Part shown: one piece after another, positions 1 through 8,116 of the stretch
Position numbering within the stretch: position 1 is the stretch's first letter
Layout: every line of letters begins with the position of its first letter
Position numbers and translations under genes: made by a program
Origin: Acanthamoeba lenticulata
Taxonomy: Eukaryota > Discosea > Longamoebia > Acanthamoebidae
DNA length: 10,277 nt
Assembly (NCBI GenBank): GCA_002179805.1
Contig: NAVB01003968.1
Span: 1-10,277, forward strand
Reading direction: 5' to 3'
The notes under the pieces: generated by a model
Database searches by the model: none
The model's input: only the letters and a program-made list of their open reading frames with translations
What the model was told of the DNA's origin: nothing

Positions 1-345
1 GCTTGCCCACCTCGGGGTGGGCCAGCTGGTAGGACGTGATAAGGGACAGCAGCGACACGGTCTTGCCAGTGCCGGACGGCATCTCCAACACACACGGCCC
101 CTACACCAAGAAATGGGAGCACGTTATGGATTCAAGCGACTAATACGGCAAAAGGGAGAGTGGCTGCACACATTGGCGTCCAAAGCGCGCTTGAGAGCGA
201 GCATGTAGGAGTACTGCTCGGGGTAGATGTAGGTGTAGGGGAAATAGACCAACAGGTCCTCGAGGTAAAATCTGAAAACAAATCATGAAAAGCCCTCAGC
301 GAGACGCCCAACCCAAGACACTTGGGTCGGAGGAGCGCACTTCAT
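1..345 (-). CDS. ERCC2: TFIIH helicase subunit XPD/ERCC2, N-terminal part (cut by left edge)
   Basis: Predicted exons in transcript order are 345-341, 271-172 and 100-1, with introns 340-272 and 171-101. They join in frame to give 68 codons plus one base. The product begins [14 protein letters not shown], followed by IYPEQYSYM, and then [16 protein letters not shown], the Walker A motif, with its lysine at residue 48. The human XPD Walker lysine has the same number. XPD is the 5'-to-3' ATP-dependent DNA helicase of TFIIH. It opens DNA in nucleotide excision repair and bridges the CAK module in the nucleus. The first coding exon holds only five bases (ATG AA), which is unusual, but the phases agree exactly and the start matches fungal XPD (MKFY...). 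The start context has A at -3. The remaining roughly 690 residues of the family lie left of the window. Related FANCJ/RTEL1/CHL1 helicases share the P-loop, but the IYPEQ and MPSGTGKT context fits XPD best. Confidence 0.93.
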
Positions 346-711
346 TCTCTGCCCAGGTCAAAAGAATCGATCTTGATGCGTCTCAATATTTTCCTGGTAA
401 AGAAAGAACAAACCACGCTCGGTTTCCCAGCGCACAGGAAACCAGAGCCATTTGTTCCTCCGCTTGTTCCTTCTTTTCAGCTGACTTCATCACGGCGCTG
501 GTATTCAATGCGATCAACCTCAACAGCCACTCTTGGTTGCTGCATCACCCACTGCTTCATTTTTTTCCTGCCTGCTTCCTTCCCCCACATGATCAGCCGG
601 TGCCCTTGCTTCTCAGCCAATGACAATGCTCTCGAGGATCGCCACTGGAGCGCGTATTGAGGAGGCCAGCTCATCTTCTTCCTTTAAATGTATTACAAAA
701 GAGAGATAGTC
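346..711. promoter_or_regulatory. Intergenic region: 3' flank of the unknown gene and presumed ERCC2 promoter
   Basis: These 366 bases separate the stop of the upstream minus-strand gene (712-714) from the ERCC2 start (345). The ORFs here overlap in several frames on both strands, resemble no family I know and lack the GC-rich third positions of the real exons. A CCAAT pentamer lies at 617-621, about 270 bases upstream of the ERCC2 ATG on the non-coding strand, and could be a CCAAT box. I see no AATAAA on the minus strand after the stop at 712; the nearest A/T-rich run reads AATACATTTAA, so any polyadenylation signal would be a variant. The promoter role is inferred from position only. Confidence 0.4.
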
Positions 712-1676
712 TTAACCGGCGACAGTGTTGTACATGAGCGGATCGACGATGATCAAGTACAGGGCCACCGTCTTCAGGTCGTGGAAGGTGAATCCTGTTT
801 GTAGAGAAAGAAAGAAAGAAAGTGTTCAGTATTCGACGACCAACGGGCTGCCTTCAAGTAGTCGTACCTTCAAACTGGCCGATGAACGACCAGTCGTTGC
901 CCTTGCAATCGCCCGTGTTCTCCATCTCACACACGGTGTTGCCGACCTGGTCCTTGACCTGTTCCTCAGGCGAATCAGCAGAAAGCAACAACAACAACAA
1001 TGTAGAAAGACAGAGAAAGAGAAAGAGTCGAGGGCTGGGGCGCCGAACCGTAGCGCGGCCAAAGTCCACCTCGCCGATCTGCTTGTCGTCCTTGTCGAGG
1101 ACCTGCTCCTCAAGGAGGCTGCCCCAGAAGGACTCATCGGGCCCGCCCACCGTCCAGTCGTTGAAGTTGATGTAGCCTGGCATGGACAGCCGCGCGTGTT
1201 TAGACATCAGCAAGACGTAGACACAGGCAACAACATCGACTACAAGAAGATGCAAACCAATGACGCGGCCATATCTGTCTGTGCAGGTGCCATCATCGGT
1301 GATGAAGGAGCGAAGGTCGCGACAGCGGTCCAAGATCTTCAATCGTACGCCTGACGTAGGCACCTCCACTGGCTTGAGCTCTGCGTAGGGTGAACAGGAA
1401 GAATAAGAAAGATCTGAAACAAAAACACCAAGACGAGGACGAAGTAGAGGTCATACGAGGTTGAGGCGCGGGCGCAGGAGCGGCCTTAGGCGCGGCAGGG
1501 CGAGGAGCGGCCTTGGGCACCGCGGTGGACGCGACGGGTACGAAAGAGCGCACAGTGGGGTCGGCAATGGAGGGCGACCAGCAGCCACGGAACTTGGGCT
1601 TCTCCTTCGCGAGCTTGTAACGATCATAGATGGGTGGCGCCCCATTGCTGCTGTAATTGGCAGGGAGAGTGGCCAT
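712..1676 (-). CDS. Unrecognised 214-residue protein, Pro/Ala-rich middle and G-x-IG repeats, five exons
   Basis: Predicted exons in transcript order are 1676-1457, 1380-1258, 1176-1049, 958-868 and 794-712. All introns are GT-AG and the phases match, giving 214 codons and TAA. The ATG has A at -3 and G at +4. I recognise no family. Residues 1-50 are mixed (IYDRYKLAKEKPKFRGCW). Residues about 51-77 are a Pro/Ala-rich linker. The rest is acidic and Gly/Asp-rich with loosely repeated units: DDGTCTDRYGRVIGYINF, then DKDDKQIGEVDFGRAT, then GDCKGNDWSFIGQFEGF. The theme is Asp and Gly followed by IG and a beta-like strand. The C-terminus is hydrophobic (TVALYLIIVDPLMYN). There is no clear N-terminal signal peptide. 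It is divergent from alpha-SNAP across 157 bases, so the two may share control. The introns at 1257-1177 and 1048-959 are multiples of three without stops, so read-through versions are possible. Function unknown; I give none. Confidence 0.72.
959..1048 (-). other. Stop-free 90-base intron in the unknown gene
   Basis: This phase-0 intron starts GTTCGGCG after codon ACG and ends GGAACAG before GTC. It is T-rich and 90 bases long, and read through it has no stop. It would insert 30 residues including LFLFLCLSTLLLLLLSA, a membrane-like run. Splicing it out joins FGRAT to VKDQVGN, which I favour because the flanking repeat pattern then runs on. Confidence 0.6.
1177..1257 (-). other. Stop-free 81-base intron in the unknown gene
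   Basis: This phase-1 intron starts GTTTGC and ends ATGCCAG. It is 81 bases long with no in-frame stop. Retained, it would insert a hydrophobic stretch (LHLLVVDVVACVYVLLM) in the middle of the unit that otherwise reads GRVIGYINF. The GT-AG ends and the clean join favour a real intron. Confidence 0.6.
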
Positions 1677-1833
1677 CTTTGCAATACTTGCGCAATATTA
1701 AACAGGAAATTGCGCAGTAAAAAACAGAGAGAAATTGCAGGTGTCTGCGTTGATTCGTTGAACAGAAGAAGGCGCCACGTCCCACGCACTACATCTTGTC
1801 TCAGATCATTCGAAAGGAGGCCCACAACTTAAC
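1677..1833. promoter_or_regulatory. Divergent promoter with two C/EBP-like TTGCGCAA sites
   Basis: The 157 bases between two divergent start codons must hold control elements for both genes. TTGCGCAA (1688-1695) and TTGCGCAG (1710-1717) are near-identical, start exactly 22 bases apart (two helical turns), and each extended 10-mer matches ATTGCGCAAT, the known C/EBP bZIP site, at 9 of 10 positions. A partial TTGCAATA (1679-1686) precedes them. No TATA box is obvious. The regulatory role is inference. Confidence 0.5.
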
Positions 1834-3257
1834 ATGGAAGGAAGTAACGACCCGAGAATTGCGGCTCTTCTGCGCGAGGGCGAGCAGAAGATGAAGCCTG
1901 GCTTCATGACCAAGCTCATTTGGGGTACTTCATATGATGATGCAGCCGATTGTTTCACCAAGGCGGCCAATCTCCTCAAGAACGCCAAAAATTGTGCGTC
2001 CATTCCCTACACGTCTGTTTTCCAAAATCCAACCCTCATCCACATGGCTTGGTTGGGTGATCACGGACAGGGGCTGAGGCTGCCCAGGCATACATCAAGG
2101 CGGCTGAGGCACAAATCATCGCCAAATCGCTTACAGAGGCTGTTTCGTCATTTGGCAACGCTGCTACGTGCTTCAGGAAGGTCAGCCCGCAAGGTCAGCG
2201 CCCTTCCCACTTGTTCTCCTCACGACTCTTCTTCGTCCTCTTTGGCTGAGAGTAGTCTATGTGCAGAGGCTGTGAGCTGCCTGGAGCGGGCCGTCGGGAT
2301 CCTCATCGACGAGGGCCGCTTCAGCATGGCCGCCAAGTACCACAAGGACCTTGCTGAGATCGCCGAAACCGACATGGCCGACAAGGCCCTGGCCGCCACC
2401 CACTATGAGCGCGCGGCCGAGCTCTATGAGGGCGAGCCCAACTCTTCCTCGTACTCGTCGGCCAACCAATTGCTCTGTTGTTCCTCGAGAGGACCCCGCG
2501 ATTCACCACTAACCTTGACTCCACTCCTATCCATCGCGTGATCCGTCAGGAGCGCCAAGCCGTGCCTGATTAAGGTGGCCCACTTTGCGGCCGAAGGCGG
2601 CGACTACCCGCGCGCCAAGGAGATCTTCGAGAAGCTGGCCTCCATCTGCCTCGAGAGTCGCCTCGGCGCCTACGGTACAAATTAACATTACCTTAATTAT
2701 TAGGTTAATTTATCTTCTTTTTTTTTTTTTTTTAAAAAAAAACACACTCTTCTCTTTTACTGAACCTTTTGAATTGCTGTAGGTGCGAAGGAGTACTTCT
2801 TGAAGGCTGGACTCTGCACTTTGGCCGAGGGGGACGTCATCGCGGCCAAGAAGGCCGTCGAGAAGTACCGCGACCAGCATCCGGCCTTTGAGCGCGACCG
2901 CGAGTTTGGTCTTCTCTCTGTACGCCCGGCCGCCATCTTTATCATCAACATTGTCGTCATCAATCCCCTCACTCCGCTTATCTCTTACGACTTGGGCGGC
3001 TGTTGTGGGCCTACGTGCAGGACGTGACAACGGCGGCGGAAAACTACGACATTGAGCACTTCATGAAGGCGGTGACGGACTATGACGCAGTGGGCAAGAT
3101 CGAGCCCTTCCTCACCACGATTCTCCTCAAGGTCAAGAAGATGATCACGCCCGAGGGCGTCGGCGCCTCGTCTGACGTTGGTGACCACCAGTCGAAGGGC
3201 GACGCCCACAATGAAGAGGGCGAGGAAGAGGAAGAAGAGGACCACATGCTTGTGTGA
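1834..3257 (+). CDS. Alpha-SNAP (soluble NSF attachment protein), six exons, 321 aa
   Basis: Predicted exons are 1834-1993, 2071-2193, 2267-2450, 2550-2674, 2783-2919 and 3021-3257. Together they give 966 bases and 321 residues. Alpha-SNAP (Sec17) coats cis-SNARE bundles on the cytosolic face of membranes and recruits and stimulates the ATPase NSF, which takes the bundle apart. Family hallmarks appear in order: the hydrophobic membrane-touching loop GFMTKLIWG (residues 23-31); helical-repeat segments FTKAANLLKNAKNW, GRFSMAAKYHKDLAEIAE, HYERAAELYEGE and CLIKVAHFAA; then AKEYFLKAGLC; and near the end VTDYD, FLTTILLKVKK. Every intron junction restores a residue expected from human alpha-SNAP, for example AKN-W and SPQ-EAV. 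The tail after LLKVKK is 38 residues, against about 10 in the human protein, and is very acidic, yet keeps Leu as the penultimate residue (human Leu294 is needed to stimulate NSF). Alpha is favoured over gamma-SNAP by the EGRF/AAKYH and LLKVKK segments. The start has A at -3 and G at +4. Confidence 0.95.
2718..2742 (+). repeat. T16-A9 homopolymer junction in alpha-SNAP intron 4
   Basis: Inside the intron at 2675-2782, sixteen T (2718-2733) run directly into nine A (2734-2742). The junction is self-complementary and lies about 40 bases before the acceptor CTGTAG. It is probably an expanded polypyrimidine tract and is likely to vary in length between strains and between reads. Confidence 0.7.
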
Positions 3258-3283
3258 GTGTGAGCGTGAGCGTGAGCGTGAGA
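3254..3283 (+). repeat. GTGAGC hexamer repeat spanning the alpha-SNAP stop
   Basis: Five tandem hexamers (GTGAGT, three GTGAGC, GTGAGA) begin at the last Val codon. Because the unit is six bases, each copy puts TGA in the same frame, so the true stop at 3255-3257 is followed by TGA at 3261, 3267, 3273 and 3279. Confidence 0.85.
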
Positions 3284-3927
3284 CCAGCCTTGTGTATATA
3301 GCTTCTTAAGCACCCTTCCAACTAAACGGCCAACCTCCACACGCACGTTGAGCACAATTCGGGAATTGCAACAACACAATTCTGGGCACGGCCCAACACT
3401 CGCGATTGGACCACGAAAGAGAGCGTGCTGGCTTTGGCGGTGGAGGTGCAAAGGCTGGGACATGTGCCACGTCAACACCCTCCGGCTTATGTCGGGGCCG
3501 ACCGCGATCGGCAGTCGGCGAGAAGCGGTACTCCTGCTCTCGTCTGGGGACGGCCGAGCCGCAACGGGCCGGCCCAGCAAGTGGCGTACAAAGGCGAGTG
3601 TACATTCCACACGGAGAGGCCCGCATTCCGCAGATTACAGGATTAAACCGGATCGCGTGGCGGACATTTTCCGGACGGCACAGAGAGGACGTCCCATCCC
3701 AGGGAGCTTTTCTCGCTTTCGTCGTGTGACTTGTCGGACCGCCCGGACTTTAGGTGGTTCTCGTCTCGTGTGGGCCGTCTCGCTTACCACTTTCACTCTC
3801 TTCGCTGCCGATTGTTTGGCGCCTTCGAGCGTTGATTTGATCGCCCTTCCGGAAGACATACGCATCTCGAGCGTCCTTTTCCCGTTACAAACCACACCAC
3901 ACATCTGATCGCATCTGCACACACACC
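3258..3927. promoter_or_regulatory. Intergenic region: alpha-SNAP 3' flank and presumed ACLY promoter
   Basis: This stretch of 670 bases has no convincing gene. A TATATA lies at 3295-3300, just after the alpha-SNAP stop. An inverted CCAAT (ATTGG) lies at 3405-3409. TTTGGCGCC at 3815-3823 matches the E2F/DP consensus TTTSGCGC and sits about 105 bases before the ACLY start. The long stop-free frames on the plus strand mostly begin at TTG or CTG rather than ATG. The longest ATG frame (3462-3908) lacks the strong G/C third-position bias of the neighbouring exons and resembles nothing I know. The last 30 bases before the ATG are A/C-rich, as in a 5' leader. I see no AATAAA for alpha-SNAP here. Confidence 0.4.
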
Positions 3928-6900
3928 ATGTCGGCCAAGGCTATCAGAGAGTACCACGGCAAGAACATCCTCGCGCGTCACTTGAAGGAGCGATCGCAGG
4001 GCAAGTTCCTCCTGGACAACAAGCGCGTGCATGTGGCGCCACAATCGCCTGCCGAGGCGCCCCTCAAGGCCGTCCTCGAGCAGCACCCGTGGCTGACCAC
4101 CGACAAGCTCGTTGCCAAGCCTGATCAGCTCATCAAGCGTCGCGGCAAGTCGGGTCTCATTAAGCTTAACGCCACCTGGGAGGAATGCGAGCAGTGGATC
4201 CAGGAGAGGCGCGGCAAGGAGGTACATACATACGGCGCATCTGACTCGACCGATTATTTTGGCGCCAAGATTTTTTATTTTATTTTATGTTTTTACAACG
4301 GCACAAAATTAATTCTGCTTGTCCAGGTCGATGTCGAGGGCGTCAAGGGCATTCTCGAGTACTTTGTCGTGGAGCAGTTCGTGCCCCACGCTTCCACCGA
4401 TGAATATTACTTGGCCATCCGGTCCGGTCGCGACGGTGATGAGATTCTCTTCCACCACGAAGGTGGTGTGGATGTCGGTGACGTTGATTCCAAGGCCCTG
4501 GTACAGTGCTTCATCTGGCTCATCTCATCAGTTGTGCAACCAAATGCATCGTGCACTGACCCGACAATTCTCGTGGCAACAACAGAAAGTCATGGTTGAC
4601 GTGGACCAGAGCGTGAGCGTCGACACCGTACGCAGCAAGCTGGTCACCAGCGAGACCATCCCTTCCGAGCGTCGGGAGCTGCTGGCTGAGTTCATCGCCC
4701 TGCTGCACGCCATCTACGTCGATCTCCACTTCACCTACCTCGAGATCAACCCCCTTGTCGTGGTACGTAAAAATAACAAAATAAAAAGCAAAACAAAAAT
4801 TACCAAATAATAAATAAAACAAAAACATGTGACCGCACACGATTCGTTTGGCCTGGCGCAGGTGGGCAACAATGTGCACGTGCTGGACTTGGCCGCGAGG
4901 CTCGACCAGACGGCCTACTTTGAGTGCCACAAGGGCTGGGGCGAGATCGAGTTCCCGCCTCCCTTTGGCCGCCCGCTGCTCGAGGAGGAGCGCTACATCC
5001 AGGAGCTCGACTCCAAGACCGGCGCCTCCCTCAAGCTGACCGTGCTCAACCCCCACGGCCGCATCTGGACCATGGTGGCCGGAGGTCCGTCCACTTTTTT
5101 TTTTCTTTTTTGTTTGTTTCATATTTGTATTTATTTGGCAAATCATGTGCTAATACGAATAATAATTAATTTCAGGTGGCGCGTCGGTCGTGTACGCCGA
5201 CACGCTGTCCGACCTGGGCATGGCCGGCGAGGTGTGCAACTATGGCGAGTACTCGGGCGATCCCACCGAGTCGCTCACCTTTGAGTATGCCAAGACCATC
5301 CTCTCGCTCATGACCAAGGGCGAGCCAGTCCAGGGCGGCAAGGTGCTCATCATCGGCGGTGGTATCGCCAACTTCACCGACGTGGCCGAGACCTTCAAGG
5401 GCATCGTCAAGGCCATCCGCCACTTCCAGGAGCGCCTCCGCATGCACAACGTCAAGATCTACGTCCGCCGCGGTGGTCCCAACTACCAGGAGGGCCTCCG
5501 CGCCATCCGCGAGAGCGTCGAGAGCATGGTATGTTGTTGTTGCTGATGGTTCTTGGCTGATTGGCCTCTTTCCGATCGGCGATGACTGACGCGTTTTTCG
5601 ATTTATTATTGTTGTTAATTTCTGCAGCGCATTCCGATCGTCGTGTCCGGACCGGAGACCCACATGACGGCCATCTGCCAGATGGCCATCGACGACCTCA
5701 AGCGGGCCATGAGCGGCGACAACTCGGCCTCGACCTGGAGCGCCCAGCTGGCCGAGGCCAGCGAGGCCTCCTCCGGGCCGGAGCTGCAGTTCAGCCTCCA
5801 GGGCCCGGCCGTGGACGGCCCCAAGCAGCCCATCACGGTCTCCATCGCGACGGGCCTGCCCGACAGCAGCGCGACCACCGACGAGCAGCAGCGCGCGCTG
5901 GCGCAGTCCCAGGGCGCCTACGCGCAGCACAAGCCCGTGCACACGCTGTTCAGCGACGAGACGCGCGCCGTCGTGTACGGCATGCACCCGGTCGCCGTGC
6001 AGTCCATGCTCGACTTTGACCACCTGTGCGGCCGCAAGCAGCCTTCGGTCTCGGCCATCGTCTACCCGTTCGCCGGCGCGCATTACCGCAAGTTCTTCTG
6101 GGGCTCGCAGGAGATCATGATCTCCGTCATGCCCTCGCTCGCCGACATCTTCTCCAAGAGCCCGTCCAGCAAGGTGCGCTGCATTCCCCAAATTCTTTGT
6201 TTTTCTTTTTATTAATATTAATGGAATTTGTGGAATTAGTTGGACACGATGGTCAACTTTGCGTCGTGCCGGTCGGTGTACGAGTCGACGAAGGAGGCGC
6301 TGGCGATCCCCAACATCAAGACGATCGCCATCATCGCCGAGGGCGTGCCGGAGCGGCGCACGCTGCAGCTGATCAAGCTGGCCGAGACGAGGCCCGAGTC
6401 GGCCGGCGGGCGGGTGACGATCATCGGCCCGGCCACGGTGGGCGGGATCAAGCCCGGCTGCTTCCGCATCGGCAACACGGGCGGGCGGCTCGACAACGTG
6501 CTCGCCAGCAAGCTCTACCGCCCGGGCAGCGTGGCCTACGTGTCGCGCTCGGGCGGCCTGTCCAACGAGCTCAACAACATCATCTCGCGCAACACCAACG
6601 GCGTCTACGAGGGCATCGCCATCGGCGGCGACCGCTACCCGGGCACCACCTTCATGGACCACCTCCTGCGCTTCCAGGCCGACCCGGGCGTCAAGATGAT
6701 GGTCCTCCTGGGCGAGGTCGGCGGCACCGAGGAGTACAAGGTCTGCGAGGCCCTTCGCAGCGGCGCCATCACCAAGCCCGTCGTGGCCTGGTGCCTCGGC
6801 ACCTGCGCCAAGATGTTCCCGACCGAGGTCCAGTTTGGCCACGCCGGCGCGTGCGCCCACTCGGACCTCGAGACCGCCGACGCCAAGATCCGCGCCCTCA

Positions 6901-8116
6901 CCGAGGCCGGCGCCCACGTCCCCTCGTCCTTCAACGACATCGCCAACCTCATCCACAAGGTCTACTCGGACCTCGTCGCCAAGGGCGTCATCGTCGTCTC
7001 CCGCGAGCCTCCTCCGCCCAAGGTTCGTTTCGTACCGCCCCAAAATAGTTGGAATATTCTGGTTTGCTTTTCTCGTTCTTATTCGAAATATGCGGTTGGA
7101 ATTGTTTAGATTCCGGTGGACTTTGCCTGGGCGAGGAAGCTGGGCCTGATCCGCAAGCCGGCGTCGTTCATCTCGACGATCTCGGACGAGCGCGGCGAGG
7201 AGCTCATGTACGCCGGAATGCCCATCTCGCAGGTCTTTGAGGACGAGATCGGCATCGGCGGCGTCATCTCCCTCCTCTGGTTCCGCAAGCGCCTGCCCCA
7301 GTACGCCTGCAAGTTCATCGAGATGGTCCTCATGATGACCGCCGACCACGGCCCCGCCGTCGCCGGTACTCTTCTTGTTCTTCTTATCATCTTCGTCTTC
7401 ATTATCATGACTGACGACGACAACCCAAGGCGCGCACAACACGATCGTGACGGCGCGCGCTGGGCGCGATCTCGTGTCGTCGCTGTGCTCGGGCCTGCTC
7501 ACGGTGGGCCCGCGCTTTGGCGGCGCCGTCGACGGCGCGGCCAAGATCTTCTCGTGGGGCTACGACACGGGCCTCAGCCCGTTTGAGTTTGTCGAGGAGA
7601 TGCGCAAGAAGAAGGAGCTCATCGCCGGTATCGGCCACAAGGTCAAGTCCATCCACAACCCTGGTCCGTTCCTCCACCACCATGTCCTTGAAGATGATGA
7701 AGATGATGAAGATGATGAGGATGAAGAGGCTGACGACGACCACAGACAAGAGGGTGACGATCCTGAAGGAGTTTGCGCTGAAGCACTTCCCGGCGCACCC
7801 GGTGCTGGACTACGCGCTCGAGGTGGAGGTGCTGACGACCAAGAAGAAGCCCAACCTCATCTTCAACGTCGACGGCTGCATCGGCTGCTGCTTCGTGGAC
7901 CTCCTCAGGCACTGCGGCGCCTTTGCGCCCGAGGAGGCCGAGGACTACCTGAAGAACGGGTTCCTCAACGGCCTCTTTGTGCTGGGCCGGAGCATCGGCT
8001 TCATCGGCCACTTCCTCGACCAGACGCGCCTGCAGGAGGGCCTCTACAGGCACCCGACCGACGACATCTTCTACATGACTTCCTCCGGCCCCGACCTCTC
8101 CGTCGTCCCGCTCTAA
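3928..8116 (+). CDS. ACLY: ATP-citrate synthase (ATP-citrate lyase), single-chain form, ten exons, 1136 aa
   Basis: Predicted exons are 3928-4221, 4327-4500, 4586-4762, 4862-5084, 5176-5528, 5628-6173, 6240-7022, 7110-7365, 7430-7663 and 7746-8116. They total 3411 bases and every join is in phase. The enzyme converts citrate, CoA and ATP to acetyl-CoA and oxaloacetate in the cytosol, feeding lipid synthesis and acetylation. Domains in order: an ATP-grasp part ([40 protein letters not shown]); a CoA/citrate-binding part ([42 protein letters not shown]); a divergent linker at about residues 431-505; a succinyl-CoA-synthetase-alpha-like part ([24 protein letters not shown]) with the phosphohistidine in [11 protein letters not shown] at His790 (human His760); and a citrate-synthase-like lyase part ([35 protein letters not shown]). 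Human ACLY is 1101 residues. The fused form, rather than separate A and B subunits, is as in animals. The Akt-site context of the human linker is not visible. The start ACCATG has A at -3. Confidence 0.98.
4222..4326 (+). other. ACLY intron 1, stop-free and a multiple of three (105 bases)
   Basis: The intron runs GTACATACAT to CTTGTCCAG, phase 0. It has no in-frame stop, so retention would add 35 residues, hydrophobic towards the end ([10 protein letters not shown]). Removing it joins RRGKE to [13 protein letters not shown], matching the length of human ACLY exactly across this point, so it is taken as a real intron. Confidence 0.8.
7664..7745 (+). repeat. GATGAAGAT microsatellite filling ACLY intron 9
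   Basis: This 82-base intron is largely GATGAA/GATGAT repeats (about 7690-7728), followed by CTGAC (7730-7734) and a CACAG acceptor only 11-15 bases further on. It lacks the usual polypyrimidine tract. Splicing restores [12 protein letters not shown], as in the human enzyme (NNPDMRVQILKDY). Confidence 0.8.

Noticed and set aside
285..674. Overlapping ORFs on both strands between ERCC2 and the unknown gene
   Set aside because: Several frames overlap, there is no codon bias, no family resemblance, and no splice structure linking them to neighbours.
725..1354. A 209-codon plus-strand ORF
   Set aside because: It is antisense to the five-exon minus-strand gene, whose splice sites, phases and repeated motifs are consistent. 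The plus reading has no recognisable motif.
3254..3283. Short tandem repeat considered as a CRISPR-like array
   Set aside because: The units are six bases with no spacers, in a eukaryotic gene context. It is a simple hexamer repeat.
3348..3908. A 186-codon plus-strand frame between alpha-SNAP and ACLY
   Set aside because: It opens at TTG rather than ATG. The portion after the first ATG (3462) lacks the third-position bias of neighbouring exons and resembles no family. It is kept only as a weak finding.
5172..7544. A 790-codon open frame on the minus strand across ACLY
   Set aside because: It is antisense to clearly conserved ACLY exons. GC-rich codons with C/G third positions leave few stops on the opposite strand, and the translation is a low-complexity Arg/Ala/Asp/Gly string that also runs across introns.
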